Origin: a virus
Reading direction: 5' to 3' (one strand)
Virus record (IMG/VR): IMGVR_UViG_3300032087_004119
Coordinates: 1 to 33,006 of that record
DNA: 33,006 bases
Every line of letters starts with the position of its first letter. Position 1 is the first letter of the stretch. The translations under genes and the position numbers were made by a program. A model generated the notes under the pieces. The model searched no databases. It was not told the origin of the DNA and worked only from the letters and a program-made list of their open reading frames with translations. Positions 24,235 to 30,939 of the stretch are shown here, piece by piece.

Positions 24235-24634
24235 TTATATCGCGGTTCATTGCTCGGCAACAATAGAGGGGGCCGATTTTGGAGCGCACGAATTTAGGGC
24301 GTGGCATAAGCGCAAAGGTTGGGCCGATATTGGTTATCATTACGTTGTAAGATTAAACGGCAAAATTGAGTTGGGCCGATCGTTGGGCGTAACAGGCGCA
24401 CACGTTGCCGGGTTTAATTCAAAAAGCATTGGCATAGTTTACACGGGAGGATTGGATAAAAACAGGAAACCAAAAGACACCCGGACACCGGAACAAAAAG
24501 AAAGTCTATTACTACTAATAACAACGTTAAAAAAAATATTTCCCAACGCGATCGTTCAAGGACACCGAGATTTTCCAAACGTTAGAAAATCTTGTCCGTG
24601 TTTCGACGCGAAAACGGAATATTCAGAAATTTAA
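24218..24634 (+). CDS. Endolysin, T7-lysozyme-type N-acetylmuramoyl-L-alanine amidase
   Basis: A 138-residue Amidase_2-family enzyme that cuts the bond between muramic acid and the peptide stem in peptidoglycan. Zinc ligands are visible: H11 in IAVHCSAT, H116 in VQGHRDF, and a cysteine in KSCPCFD (C126 or C128). The catalytic tyrosine region is DIGYHYVV, and the substrate-groove segment GAHVAGFNSKSIGIVYTGG is typical. There is no signal peptide, so it depends on the holin. The length is normal for a single-domain enzyme without a wall-binding domain. Confidence 0.95.
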   Translation: MKRQIDYIAVHCSATIEGADFGAHEFRAWHKRKGWADIGYHYVVRLNGKIELGRSLGVTGAHVAGFNSKSIGIVYTGGLDKNRKPKDTRTPEQKESLLLLITTLKKIFPNAIVQGHRDFPNVRKSCPCFDAKTEYSEI

Positions 24635-24635
24635 C

Positions 24636-24643
24636 TATCTTTG
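24636..24643 (+). promoter_or_regulatory. -7-like box at the end of the amidase gene
   Basis: TATCTTTG (24636-24643) starts 2 bases after the amidase stop codon and would fire into a non-coding stretch that ends in a strong terminator. No -33 TTTG is seen about 19 bases upstream. Confidence 0.4.
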
Positions 24644-24649
24644 TTTTTA

Positions 24650-24738
24650 ATTCTATTCATTTTGACGGTCTGCCAAGGCCAAGTGAATTGTTTTAAATTG
24701 TTTGACTGATAAAACCCAATTTAGCGATTGGGTTTTTT
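24650..24738 (+). ncRNA. Candidate small RNA between lysis and early genes
   Basis: A stretch of about 90 bases without an ORF is framed by the TATCTTTG box and a terminator. Within it ATTCATTTTG (24655-24664) can pair with CAAGTGAAT (24680-24688), with one wobble and one bulge, around a GC-richer inner region. Together with the 3' terminator hairpin this gives the two-stem shape of a trans-acting sRNA. It may instead be just the 3' end of the lysis transcript. Confidence 0.35.
24711..24738 (+). terminator. Rho-independent terminator ending the late transcript
   Basis: AAAACCCAAT (24711-24720), loop TTAGCG and ATTGGGTTTT (24727-24736) form a 10-bp stem running into a T run up to 24738. It separates the lysis module from the early region. 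Confidence 0.85.
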
Positions 24739-24777
24739 CTTATCCGAAAAAAAATTTTAGGTTTTTTTTTACAAAAG

Positions 24778-24808
24778 TTTGCAGTTAATATATTTTTGTA
24801 TATATTTG
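24778..24808 (+). promoter_or_regulatory. Strong Bacteroidota-type early promoter
   Basis: TTTG (24778-24781), a 19-base spacer and TATATTTG (24801-24808) give the best match to the -33/-7 consensus in the window. The leader has AACAATT repeated (24818-24832 region) and ends AAAACAAAACAAAATG. It probably drives the early operon. Confidence 0.8.
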
Positions 24809-24847
24809 AATTGTCGAACAATTATTGAACAATTAAAACAAAACAAA

Positions 24848-25210
24848 ATGAACAATTTAGATTTAGAGACACTTTTAAAACAATGGTACGAACGAACACA
24901 AGAAAAGAGAATCAAAAAAGGATTCGTAAAAGCTAAAAGTATTCAAGAAATATGGAATAACGAGAATTTAAAACGTACCTATGCAGACGCGAGTAGTTGG
25001 ATAACAAGTAAACAAGTTAAACTTTTTCAAGCAATATTTTACAAAAAATGTAAAGAGTTTTACTGTTTTCAAGCAAATTATCCAATATTTTTAAATACTG
25101 CAAAAGACGGATCATTTACAGATGAAACAATAGTAGTTAGAGTTTACCAAAATTCAAATGGTGCGGCCGTTATAGATTTTAAACGTGCTAGAAGATACAC
25201 GGGGGCATAA
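24848..25210 (+). CDS. Hypothetical early protein
   Basis: A 120-residue protein, starting at the ATG at 24848 after the A-rich leader; an earlier in-frame ATG (24779) lies in the promoter. The N-terminal half is basic and helical (LLKQWYERTQEKRIKKGFVKAKS) and the C-terminal half beta-rich (ETIVVRVYQNSNGAAVIDF). Codon use is more AT-biased than in the structural genes, and the gene contains one of only two AGCT sites I could find. As the first gene behind the strongest early promoter it may be a host-takeover protein, but the sequence does not show this. Its stop codon lies in the loop of a terminator. Confidence 0.75.
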   Translation: MNNLDLETLLKQWYERTQEKRIKKGFVKAKSIQEIWNNENLKRTYADASSWITSKQVKLFQAIFYKKCKEFYCFQANYPIFLNTAKDGSFTDETIVVRVYQNSNGAAVIDFKRARRYTGA

Positions 25211-25228
25211 TGCCCCCTTTTAATTTTT
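25201..25228 (+). terminator. GC-rich hairpin terminator or attenuator
   Basis: GGGGGCA (25201-25207), loop TAA and TGCCCCC (25211-25217) are followed by TTTTAATTTTT. The loop is the stop codon of the upstream gene, so a terminating ribosome would cover the hairpin. The next gene follows after 24 bases, so read-through must occur. Compare the hairpin at 2030. Confidence 0.75.
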
Positions 25229-25234
25229 AGTCAA

Positions 25235-25483
25235 ATGAAAACAAAAGAAATTACACAATTACACGAACGCGCGGCGTTGATCCTCGAAAGGATTGCAGAA
25301 ATGGAATCAACAATTAAAGTTCACAACCACAATTTACAAATTTACAACGGTTGGTTTGGCGACACGTTAACGAAAACAGAAACGCGAAAAATCGAACGCC
25401 GGGAGTTGGCGATTTCAAAACTTTGGAAATTATATAACGAGGCAATAACAGAAATTCAATTTAAAACTTGTTTAAACAAATAA
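25235..25483 (+). CDS. Hypothetical coiled-coil early protein
   Basis: An 82-residue protein predicted to be mostly helical (ITQLHERAALILERIAEMEST; RKIERRELAISKLWKLYNEAITEIQ), probably two antiparallel helices. There is no membrane segment, signal peptide or named domain. It is the first of a run of small early genes ahead of the replication proteins. Confidence 0.68.
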   Translation: MKTKEITQLHERAALILERIAEMESTIKVHNHNLQIYNGWFGDTLTKTETRKIERRELAISKLWKLYNEAITEIQFKTCLNK

Positions 25484-25485
25484 CT

Positions 25486-25644
25486 ATGAAAACACGAACA
25501 AAAAAAATCAAGTGGGAGGAAAACCGTTTTTTACCGAATCCACAATTGGGAAAGTCCATTGCATTTTGGCGCGATCGCGGAACGTTTGACGTTGAGTTGT
25601 ATTTATTAATCTGCAAGGTAAAAGCACAAACAACGGAATTATGA
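25486..25644 (+). CDS. Small hypothetical early protein (52 residues)
   Basis: ATG at 25486, stop at 25642-25644, overlapping the next start (ATGA). The product begins MKTRTKKIKWEE and contains GKSIAFWRDRGTFDVELYLLICK. It has no domain that I recognise. Support comes from the tight fit: 2 bases after the previous stop, 4-base overlap with the next gene, and codon use like its neighbours. Confidence 0.6.
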   Translation: MKTRTKKIKWEENRFLPNPQLGKSIAFWRDRGTFDVELYLLICKVKAQTTEL

Positions 25645-25916
25645 AAGCGACGAGAAAAAATTTAAGTATTTCGATTGAATACGGAGCCAACGCCGACGCA
25701 ATACAATGTTTACAAAAATTAATTTATTTAATGCGACAAGGCCAAACGAGATACGAACGCGAAACGATCAACGGCGCAATATTGGAGTTTTCAATAAAAC
25801 ATTCAGAACCGCCGGTATATCGCGAGGAAACAATAAACGGGCAATTTTGCCACGTTGTGGAATCCAAGTTAAACAAACAATTACGAATGGAACAGTTAAA
25901 AAAAAGAAAAAAGTAA
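25641..25916 (+). CDS. Hypothetical early protein
   Basis: A 91-residue basic protein with an alpha/beta pattern (LSISIEYGANADAIQCLQKLI) and a lysine-rich C-terminus (KKRKK). No domain is recognised. It starts inside the previous gene's stop codon and ends 4 bases before the next ATG. A second open frame (25706-25933) over the same bases is a shadow. Confidence 0.66.
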   Translation: MKATRKNLSISIEYGANADAIQCLQKLIYLMRQGQTRYERETINGAILEFSIKHSEPPVYREETINGQFCHVVESKLNKQLRMEQLKKRKK

Positions 25917-25920
25917 AACA

Positions 25921-26256
25921 ATGGAACAATTAGATTTATTTCAAAGCCTTGGCAAAACGTTTGAACCAAACACTGAACAGGACAAACCAAAAACGTTCGC
26001 CGAATACCACGAACAAAATCCACAAATTTACGAGGCGTTTAAAAAGTTTACGTTCGATTTAATAAAGCGAGGCCGCGACCATTACGGAGCGCAAGGCATA
26101 ATTGAATTAATTCGTTATAATTCAATCATTGGAGGCAACGACGGGTTTAAGATCAACAACAATTATTCCGCCGATTACGCCCGGTTATTTATGCGCGATT
26201 TTCCTCAACACGATAATTTTTTTAGATTGCGTCAATTAAAAAAAGTAAACAGATAG
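25921..26256 (+). CDS. Conserved phage early protein, unknown function
   Basis: A 111-residue protein. The N-terminal MEQLDLFQSL is a short motif like the beta-clamp binding peptide (QLDLF), suggesting a possible link to the sliding clamp. The C-terminal part with HYGAQGIIELIRYNS, FKINNNYSADYARLFMRDFP and FFRLRQLKK is a pattern I have seen in proteins adjacent to phage replication genes. The function is unknown; it may be a replication accessory factor. Confidence 0.68.
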   Translation: MEQLDLFQSLGKTFEPNTEQDKPKTFAEYHEQNPQIYEAFKKFTFDLIKRGRDHYGAQGIIELIRYNSIIGGNDGFKINNNYSADYARLFMRDFPQHDNFFRLRQLKKVNR

Positions 26257-26263
26257 TCAAACA

Positions 26264-26890
26264 ATGGAAAACAAAAAATCATTCTTGCTATACGCGGATA
26301 TTATTCACACCGTTAGCAAGTTACCAAACGACAAGGCCGGGCAGTTATTTAAACACATTTTAAGTTATGTTAACGACGAAAACCCGGAGGCCAAAGATTT
26401 AATTATTGAGGTTGCATTTGAGCCGATCAAACAAAGTTTAAAACGCGATCTTGACAAGTGGAAACGCATTAGCGAGCGAAACAGGGAAAACGGAAAAAAG
26501 GGCGGACGACCTAAAAAAACCCAAAAAACCCAAGCGGTTATTTCGGAACCCAAAAAAGCCGATAATGTAAGTGATAGTGTAAGTGATAGTGTAATAAATA
26601 AAGAACAATTAAAATTGTTCTATGAATCTTTACAGGGCAATTTCAACGATTTATTTCACAAACGAACGCGAGTTTTCCCGGATAAGATCAAGACGCAATA
26701 CAAAGCAAGGTTAAAAGAGGGGTTCACGTTGGGCGATATTGTTAACGCAATGAAAAATGCAAGTTTGGACGAATACCACAAAAACACGAATTACAAATAT
26801 TGCACATTAGAATTTTTCAGCCGTCCGGAAAAAATAGATAAATTCGCCAATCAATCAAACAAAAAAACAAAATACATTCCTACAAAATGA
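26264..26890 (+). CDS. Replication initiator / helicase-loader-like protein with DUF6291-type N-terminus
   Basis: A 208-residue protein. The N-terminal 75 residues (FLLYADIIHTVSKLPNDKAG, LFKHILSYVND) match the DUF6291-type domain found in Bacteroidota phage replication proteins. A basic stretch NGKKGGRPKKTQKTQ follows (about 74-88), then a linker with the repeat VSDSVSDSV (about 101-109), and a helical C-terminal domain (about 112-208). The gene overlaps the DnaB-like helicase gene by 4 bases (ATGA), so it probably loads that helicase at the phage origin. The 12-bp DNA repeat encoding the linker may be a simple linker or an initiator-binding site. Confidence 0.7.
   Translation: MENKKSFLLYADIIHTVSKLPNDKAGQLFKHILSYVNDENPEAKDLIIEVAFEPIKQSLKRDLDKWKRISERNRENGKKGGRPKKTQKTQAVISEPKKADNVSDSVSDSVINKEQLKLFYESLQGNFNDLFHKRTRVFPDKIKTQYKARLKEGFTLGDIVNAMKNASLDEYHKNTNYKYCTLEFFSRPEKIDKFANQSNKKTKYIPTK
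26567..26594. repeat. 12-bp tandem repeat inside the replication gene
   Basis: GTAAGTGATAGT occurs at 26567-26578 and 26579-26590, and begins a third time (GTAA, 26591-26594). It encodes VSDSVSDSV in the linker of the initiator-like protein. In lambda the origin iterons lie inside the initiator gene, so an origin role is conceivable, but two copies is few. Confidence 0.7.
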
Positions 26891-28167
26891 ACGAATTAAT
26901 TAGTAAGGTTTACGGCCTTATTTTAACAACCAACAAAGCGGATCAATTAAAATTATTTGAGGCATTACGCCCGGAGTGGAACAAAACACAATTTGAGAAA
27001 AATTTACATTCCGTTATTTCGTCGTTAATGGACAAATCAAAGGACGTTAACGTTATGACCGTAACGTTAGAATTTCGTGAACGTGGATTATTTACCAAAG
27101 AGATAATGAACAAAATTAGTTTATTGGCTAATAATTTGCGTTCTGACGAGTTTTTACGCGTTAATAATATATTGGGTTCACTTGCTTATCAAAACGCCGT
27201 TAGAACGGCTAAAAATGCGTCGGACAAAATTAATCAATTGATTCAAAGCGAAAATTTTACCGTTGAGCAATTTAATAACATTTATGAAAAGGCCCTTAAT
27301 TCGCTCAAAACCAACGAAAAAACGGACAAATCAAACGCTGAATTAATCTTTGAGGTATTAGATCGGCATAACAGGAGGAAAAAAGGCGAAATATTTGGAA
27401 TTGATTTAGGTTTTATTAGTTTAAAAAATATCGTCGAAATTGAAGACGTTGATTTAATGGTTATCGGAGCGCGTCCGGCAATGGGAAAAACGGCGTTCGC
27501 GGTCCAAGTTGCTATTAATGTCGGTATAAAGCAAAATAAAAAAGTTGCGTTTTTTTCATTGGAAATGTCGGCCCAACAAATGATCCGCCGAATAATTGGA
27601 AATTTGGCGAACGTGGACACGTTAAAAATAAAAAACGGCGAATGTAACGCGGACGAATTACAACGTATTTATATGGTGCAAGAAATGCCGGAGTTAAGCA
27701 ATATTAAAATATTTGAGGGTTCGCATAATATCCGGCAAATCGGAATCGAAATAAACGAAATGCAATTAAACGGCGGTTGCGATTTATTTATTGTTGACTA
27801 TCTGCAAAAGGTTATACCAACGTCCGGGAAAAATCGTTACGAGCAAGTAACGCAAGTAAGCAACGGCGCAAAGTATTTAACGCAAAATTTAAAAATTCCC
27901 GGTTTGGCCCTTGCACAATTAAACAGGGAATCGGCAAAAACCGGTAAATTACCAACGTTGCCGGATCTTAAAGAATCCGGCGAGATTGAACAAGACGCAA
28001 GTATTGTTGGATTTTTGCACCGCCCGGAGTATTACGGCGAGGAAATAACGAGCAACGGAACACCGGCCGAAAATGTTTGCGAATTTATATTGGCAAAACA
28101 GCGAGAGGGAAATATAGGTATTTATGAAATGAACGTAGAATTAAAAACAAGTAAATTTTTTGATTGA
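26887..28167 (+). CDS. dnaB: Replicative DNA helicase, DnaB family
   Basis: A 426-residue ring helicase that unwinds DNA at the replication fork. The N-terminal helical domain spans about 1-150. The RecA-like domain carries Walker A GARPAMGKT (194-202), the SLEM motif (224-227), Walker B LFIVDYLQ (D304) and the ALAQLNRES motif (about 337-345), with ESGEIEQDAS and KQREGNIG near the end. The length is near that of host DnaB (somewhat shorter). It is co-translated with the initiator-like protein before it and the methyltransferase after it. Confidence 0.95.
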   Translation: MNELISKVYGLILTTNKADQLKLFEALRPEWNKTQFEKNLHSVISSLMDKSKDVNVMTVTLEFRERGLFTKEIMNKISLLANNLRSDEFLRVNNILGSLAYQNAVRTAKNASDKINQLIQSENFTVEQFNNIYEKALNSLKTNEKTDKSNAELIFEVLDRHNRRKKGEIFGIDLGFISLKNIVEIEDVDLMVIGARPAMGKTAFAVQVAINVGIKQNKKVAFFSLEMSAQQMIRRIIGNLANVDTLKIKNGECNADELQRIYMVQEMPELSNIKIFEGSHNIRQIGIEINEMQLNGGCDLFIVDYLQKVIPTSGKNRYEQVTQVSNGAKYLTQNLKIPGLALAQLNRESAKTGKLPTLPDLKESGEIEQDASIVGFLHRPEYYGEEITSNGTPAENVCEFILAKQREGNIGIYEMNVELKTSKFFD

Positions 28168-28790
28168 TGAAAGTATTAAATTTATATGCTTGTCTTGGAG
28201 GAAATAGATACCTTTGGGATAATTGCGAAGTAACCGCGGTAGAGTTAGACGCCGAACTAGCTAGATTATATCAAGAGAGGTTTCCAAACGATACAGTAAT
28301 AATAGCGGATGCACATCAATATTTATTAGACCACTACAAAGAGTTTGATTTTATTTGGTCAAGTCCGCCGTGTCCTAGCCATTCAAGGGCGAGGTATTGG
28401 GGTAGCAAAGGCGGACAAGTAGCCCCAATATATCCGGATGCAAAGTTATATCAAGAAATAACTTTTTTAAAACATTTTTTTGATGGTAAATGGGTTGTTG
28501 AAAATGTGAAACCCTATTACGATCCTTGGATTTATCCAACACAAAAACTAGGTAAACATTTTTTTTGGAGTAATTTTGTTATTCCGGAATTTAAAACACT
28601 TTCTGCGCATTATGAAAGTCAGAAAGAAATAGAATTATTCCATAAAATAAATTTAACAGATTATAAAGGAGAACAAAGCAAAAAGAAGATAGCGAGAAAT
28701 ATGGTTCATTTTGAAACAGGCAAACACATCTTTGATATAGCACGAAATATATACAAAGCGAATAACGCAAATCAAACAAGTTTATTTTGA
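28167..28790 (+). CDS. Orphan DNA (cytosine-5) methyltransferase, short form
   Basis: A 207-residue protein from the ATG at 28167 (overlapping the helicase stop codon; an earlier TTG at 28164 is less likely). It has motif I NLYACLGGNRYLW, the acidic SAM-contact VELD, motif IV SSPPCPSHSRAR with the catalytic PC, and motif VI VVENVKPYY. It is much shorter than the usual 300-400 residues and has little room for a target-recognition domain, like other short phage members. No restriction endonuclease gene is adjacent. Codon use is atypical (AGA, ATA, GTA, CTA frequent), and it contains one of the two AGCT sites. It probably protects phage DNA from host restriction; its target cannot be read from the sequence. 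Confidence 0.85.
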   Translation: MKVLNLYACLGGNRYLWDNCEVTAVELDAELARLYQERFPNDTVIIADAHQYLLDHYKEFDFIWSSPPCPSHSRARYWGSKGGQVAPIYPDAKLYQEITFLKHFFDGKWVVENVKPYYDPWIYPTQKLGKHFFWSNFVIPEFKTLSAHYESQKEIELFHKINLTDYKGEQSKKKIARNMVHFETGKHIFDIARNIYKANNANQTSLF

Positions 28791-28793
28791 TTT

Positions 28794-29330
28794 ATGAAAA
28801 ATTGCAAAGTTTGTAATAGTGAATTTGTTGAATACAAGACAACGCAAAGAGTTTGTTCTTATGATTGCGCCATTGAATACGCGTTATTGAAGCGAAAAAA
28901 AGACGAATTAAAAGAATGGAGCAAACGCAAAAGAAAATTAAAAGAGGGTTTAAAAACGTTGTCGGATTATATTAAAGAAACGCAAAAGGTTGTTAACTTA
29001 TATGTTCGATTAAGGGACACCGGCAAACCCTGTATTAGTTGCGGAATAAAATATCAATCTAACTTTCAAGCCGGACACCTTTACTCGGCCGGGAATTGTT
29101 GGCCGGTCCGATTCGATTCTCGAAACATTCACGCACAATGTAGGCAATGCAATATGAACAAAAGCGGTAATTTGAACGAATACCGGAAAAACATATTGTC
29201 CCGGATAACTGAACGCGATTTAGACGAATTAGACGCGTTGGCGCATACAACGGCCAATTATTCCAAAGATCAATTGGAGGAAATAAAGCAAATTTTCAAA
29301 GCAAAAATTGAGCAATTGAAAAAAAAATAG
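28794..29330 (+). CDS. ninG: NinG/Rap-type recombination endonuclease
   Basis: A 178-residue protein of the lambda NinG (Rap) family, structure-specific nucleases that cut branched recombination intermediates. The N-terminus has a zinc-finger-like CKVCNSEF ... CSYDC pair. A basic helical region follows. The conserved core is QKVVNLYVRLRD, PCISCG (about 80-85), FQAGHLYSAGN, RFDSRNIHAQCRQCN and SGNLNEYRKNIL (about 92-138), an HNH-like zinc arrangement. It probably works with the annealing protein and exonuclease and trims DNA before packaging. An AT-rich hairpin follows the stop codon. Confidence 0.88.
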   Translation: MKNCKVCNSEFVEYKTTQRVCSYDCAIEYALLKRKKDELKEWSKRKRKLKEGLKTLSDYIKETQKVVNLYVRLRDTGKPCISCGIKYQSNFQAGHLYSAGNCWPVRFDSRNIHAQCRQCNMNKSGNLNEYRKNILSRITERDLDELDALAHTTANYSKDQLEEIKQIFKAKIEQLKKK

Positions 29331-29348
29331 AAAAAAAACTATTTTTCT
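29323..29348 (+). terminator. AT-rich hairpin terminator
   Basis: AAAAATAG (29323-29330, including the NinG stop codon), a loop of eight A and CTATTTTT (29339-29346) form an 8-bp stem ending in a T run. It is weak in energy but positioned as a terminator just before the next promoter. Confidence 0.45.
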
Positions 29349-29350
29349 TA

Positions 29351-29380
29351 TTGTTGTTAATTCATAAATGTATATATTTG
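29351..29380 (+). promoter_or_regulatory. Promoter of the recombination operon
   Basis: TTG (29351-29353), a 19-base spacer and TATATTTG (29373-29380) match the Bacteroidota promoter. The leader contains AACAATTTAAACGAAACAAAATG, close to the leader before 1774. It drives the small gene at 29409 and ERF, exonuclease and SSB. Confidence 0.75.
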
Positions 29381-29408
29381 TTTCAGTTAACAATTTAAAC
29401 GAAACAAA

Positions 29409-29567
29409 ATGAAAGGAAGTAGCATTGAACAAATTGAGCAAAAAATCTGCAAAGCGTTAAACGTTAATTATAACGATTTTGTAAAAATGACATTTCAAGA
29501 GCAAACAAAAATCCGCGCACGTTATACGACGGAAATAAGCGGTTTAAAATTCAAACAACATAAATAA
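29409..29567 (+). CDS. Small hypothetical protein (52 residues) heading the recombination operon
   Basis: ATG at 29409 directly after the A-rich leader, stop at 29565-29567, ERF gene 9 bases later. The product (MKGSSIEQIEQKICKALNVN, ending SGLKFKQHK) is helical and basic at the end. No family is recognised. Position directly behind a consensus promoter and the tight spacing make it a credible gene despite its size. Confidence 0.65.
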   Translation: MKGSSIEQIEQKICKALNVNYNDFVKMTFQEQTKIRARYTTEISGLKFKQHK

Positions 29568-29576
29568 TTTAAAACA

Positions 29577-30230
29577 ATGGCAAAGAAAACAGAAACGGCG
29601 CAAGTTGACGCGCCAAACCCAGAGCAACAGGAAAAGCCGAAAACATTAACAACGGCAATTTTACAAGTAATGAACGAAGTTAAAAGCGTTGAAAAGAATT
29701 TAAACGTTGGAGTTGGCAAAAGTAGTTACAAAGGCGTTTCAGACAAAGACGTTAAACAAGTTATTCAACCGGCAATGGTTCGCGCCGGCCTTGTTATCAT
29801 TCCTGTAAATATCGAACCGACATTAAAAATTGATCGTTGGACCGAACAAACCAATTACGGCGAAAAGCAAAAGCAACAAGTATTTACAGAAGTAAAAGTA
29901 ACTTATAGATTAATGCACGAAAGCGGCGAATCTATGGAAATCGTTGGTTACGGCCACGGAATTGATACGCAAGACAAGAGCGCCGGGAAAAGTTGCACTT
30001 ATGCCCTCAAAATGGCCCTTTTATATACGTTCTTAATTCCAACAGGACAAATCGACGACACCGATAACGACCATTCAGAAAATAAAGACGTTCCAAAGCA
30101 AAAGCAAACATTAACCGACGAACAATTTAACAAAGCGTTGGACGCGATCGAAAAAGGAACGTACACAAAAGGCGAATTAGTTGCCAATTTTCAGTTAACA
30201 GAAAGTCAAACAAATCAAATAATAAAGTAA
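29577..30230 (+). CDS. erf: ERF-family single-strand annealing protein
   Basis: A 217-residue recombinase that anneals complementary single strands, working with an exonuclease. The ERF-type core (about 25-160) includes LNVGVGKSSYKGVSDKDVKQ, GLVIIPVNIE, and the signature GYGHGIDTQDKSAGKSCTY followed by ALKMALLYTFLIPTG. The acidic and glutamine/lysine-rich linker after residue 160 leads to a short C-terminal helical segment. It is followed by the exonuclease gene with a TAATG overlap, the classic SSAP-exonuclease pair. Confidence 0.9.
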   Translation: MAKKTETAQVDAPNPEQQEKPKTLTTAILQVMNEVKSVEKNLNVGVGKSSYKGVSDKDVKQVIQPAMVRAGLVIIPVNIEPTLKIDRWTEQTNYGEKQKQQVFTEVKVTYRLMHESGESMEIVGYGHGIDTQDKSAGKSCTYALKMALLYTFLIPTGQIDDTDNDHSENKDVPKQKQTLTDEQFNKALDAIEKGTYTKGELVANFQLTESQTNQIIK

Positions 30231-30931
30231 TGTATAAAGAACGAGCAAGCGCAATGGGTTCGATAATGACCAACCCACGAAGTAAAAGCGAGATATTGAG
30301 CCAAACCGCAAAAACACGAATCCAAGAAAAGTTTTTAGAGGATCATTTTAACATTAAAAAGAACGTTTGGAGCAAATACACGGATAAGGGAATCTTACAA
30401 GAAAATGAAAGCATAAAACTATTTGCAAAGGTTGCCGGAATGTTTGGAGTTACTAAAAACGAACAAAGTTTTGAAAACGATTATTTTACAGGAACGCCGG
30501 ACATTTTAACGGAATCGCACGTTATCGATATCAAAACAAGTTGGGACGGTTCCACGTTTCCATTTTTCGCCGATCCTAACAAGGTCCCAAACAAGGGTTA
30601 TGAATACCAATTACAGGCATATATGAATTTGACCGGCAAACGCAAAGCGTTATTGGTTTATTGTTTAACAGACGCCGACGAACAAATGATTATGGACGAA
30701 ACGCGCCGGCAATGTTGGCAACACCGGGTTATTGATATGGACGGCCCGGAGGCGGACAAAATCGAAAACAAAGTTAGGGAACAATTAACATTTGACCGCA
30801 TACCGGACGAATTGCGCGTTAAAATATTCGAGATCGAATACGACGAAAACACGGTTGACGAAATGCAACAACGCGTTATATTATGCCGTGACTATTACGA
30901 GGAATTAGAAACACAAATAACAATTAAATAA
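30230..30931 (+). CDS. YqaJ-like PD-(D/E)XK recombination exonuclease
   Basis: A 233-residue nuclease of the YqaJ/lambda-exonuclease-like fold. The active site is visible as GTPDILTESHVIDIKTSW (D91, D100, K102), preceded by an ILQENE glutamate (about 55-60) and followed by the YQLQAYM helix (about 126-132). It should resect double-stranded ends so that the ERF protein can anneal the single strands. It is co-translated with ERF and followed within 8 bases by the SSB gene. Confidence 0.87.
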   Translation: MYKERASAMGSIMTNPRSKSEILSQTAKTRIQEKFLEDHFNIKKNVWSKYTDKGILQENESIKLFAKVAGMFGVTKNEQSFENDYFTGTPDILTESHVIDIKTSWDGSTFPFFADPNKVPNKGYEYQLQAYMNLTGKRKALLVYCLTDADEQMIMDETRRQCWQHRVIDMDGPEADKIENKVREQLTFDRIPDELRVKIFEIEYDENTVDEMQQRVILCRDYYEELETQITIK

Positions 30932-30939
30932 ACAAACAA

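Noticed and set aside
25706-25933. 75-codon frame overlapping the gene at 25641
   Set aside because: It lies in another frame of a gene with better start placement and operon spacing; the product is arginine/asparagine-rich without features.
26567-26594. Repeat as a CRISPR fragment
   Set aside because: The units are contiguous, 12 bp, without spacers, and are translated in frame as VSDS.
28167-28790. Claim that the methyltransferase recognises AGCT
   Set aside because: AGCT is nearly absent and the gene is short, but nothing in the sequence defines its target; the link would be guesswork.
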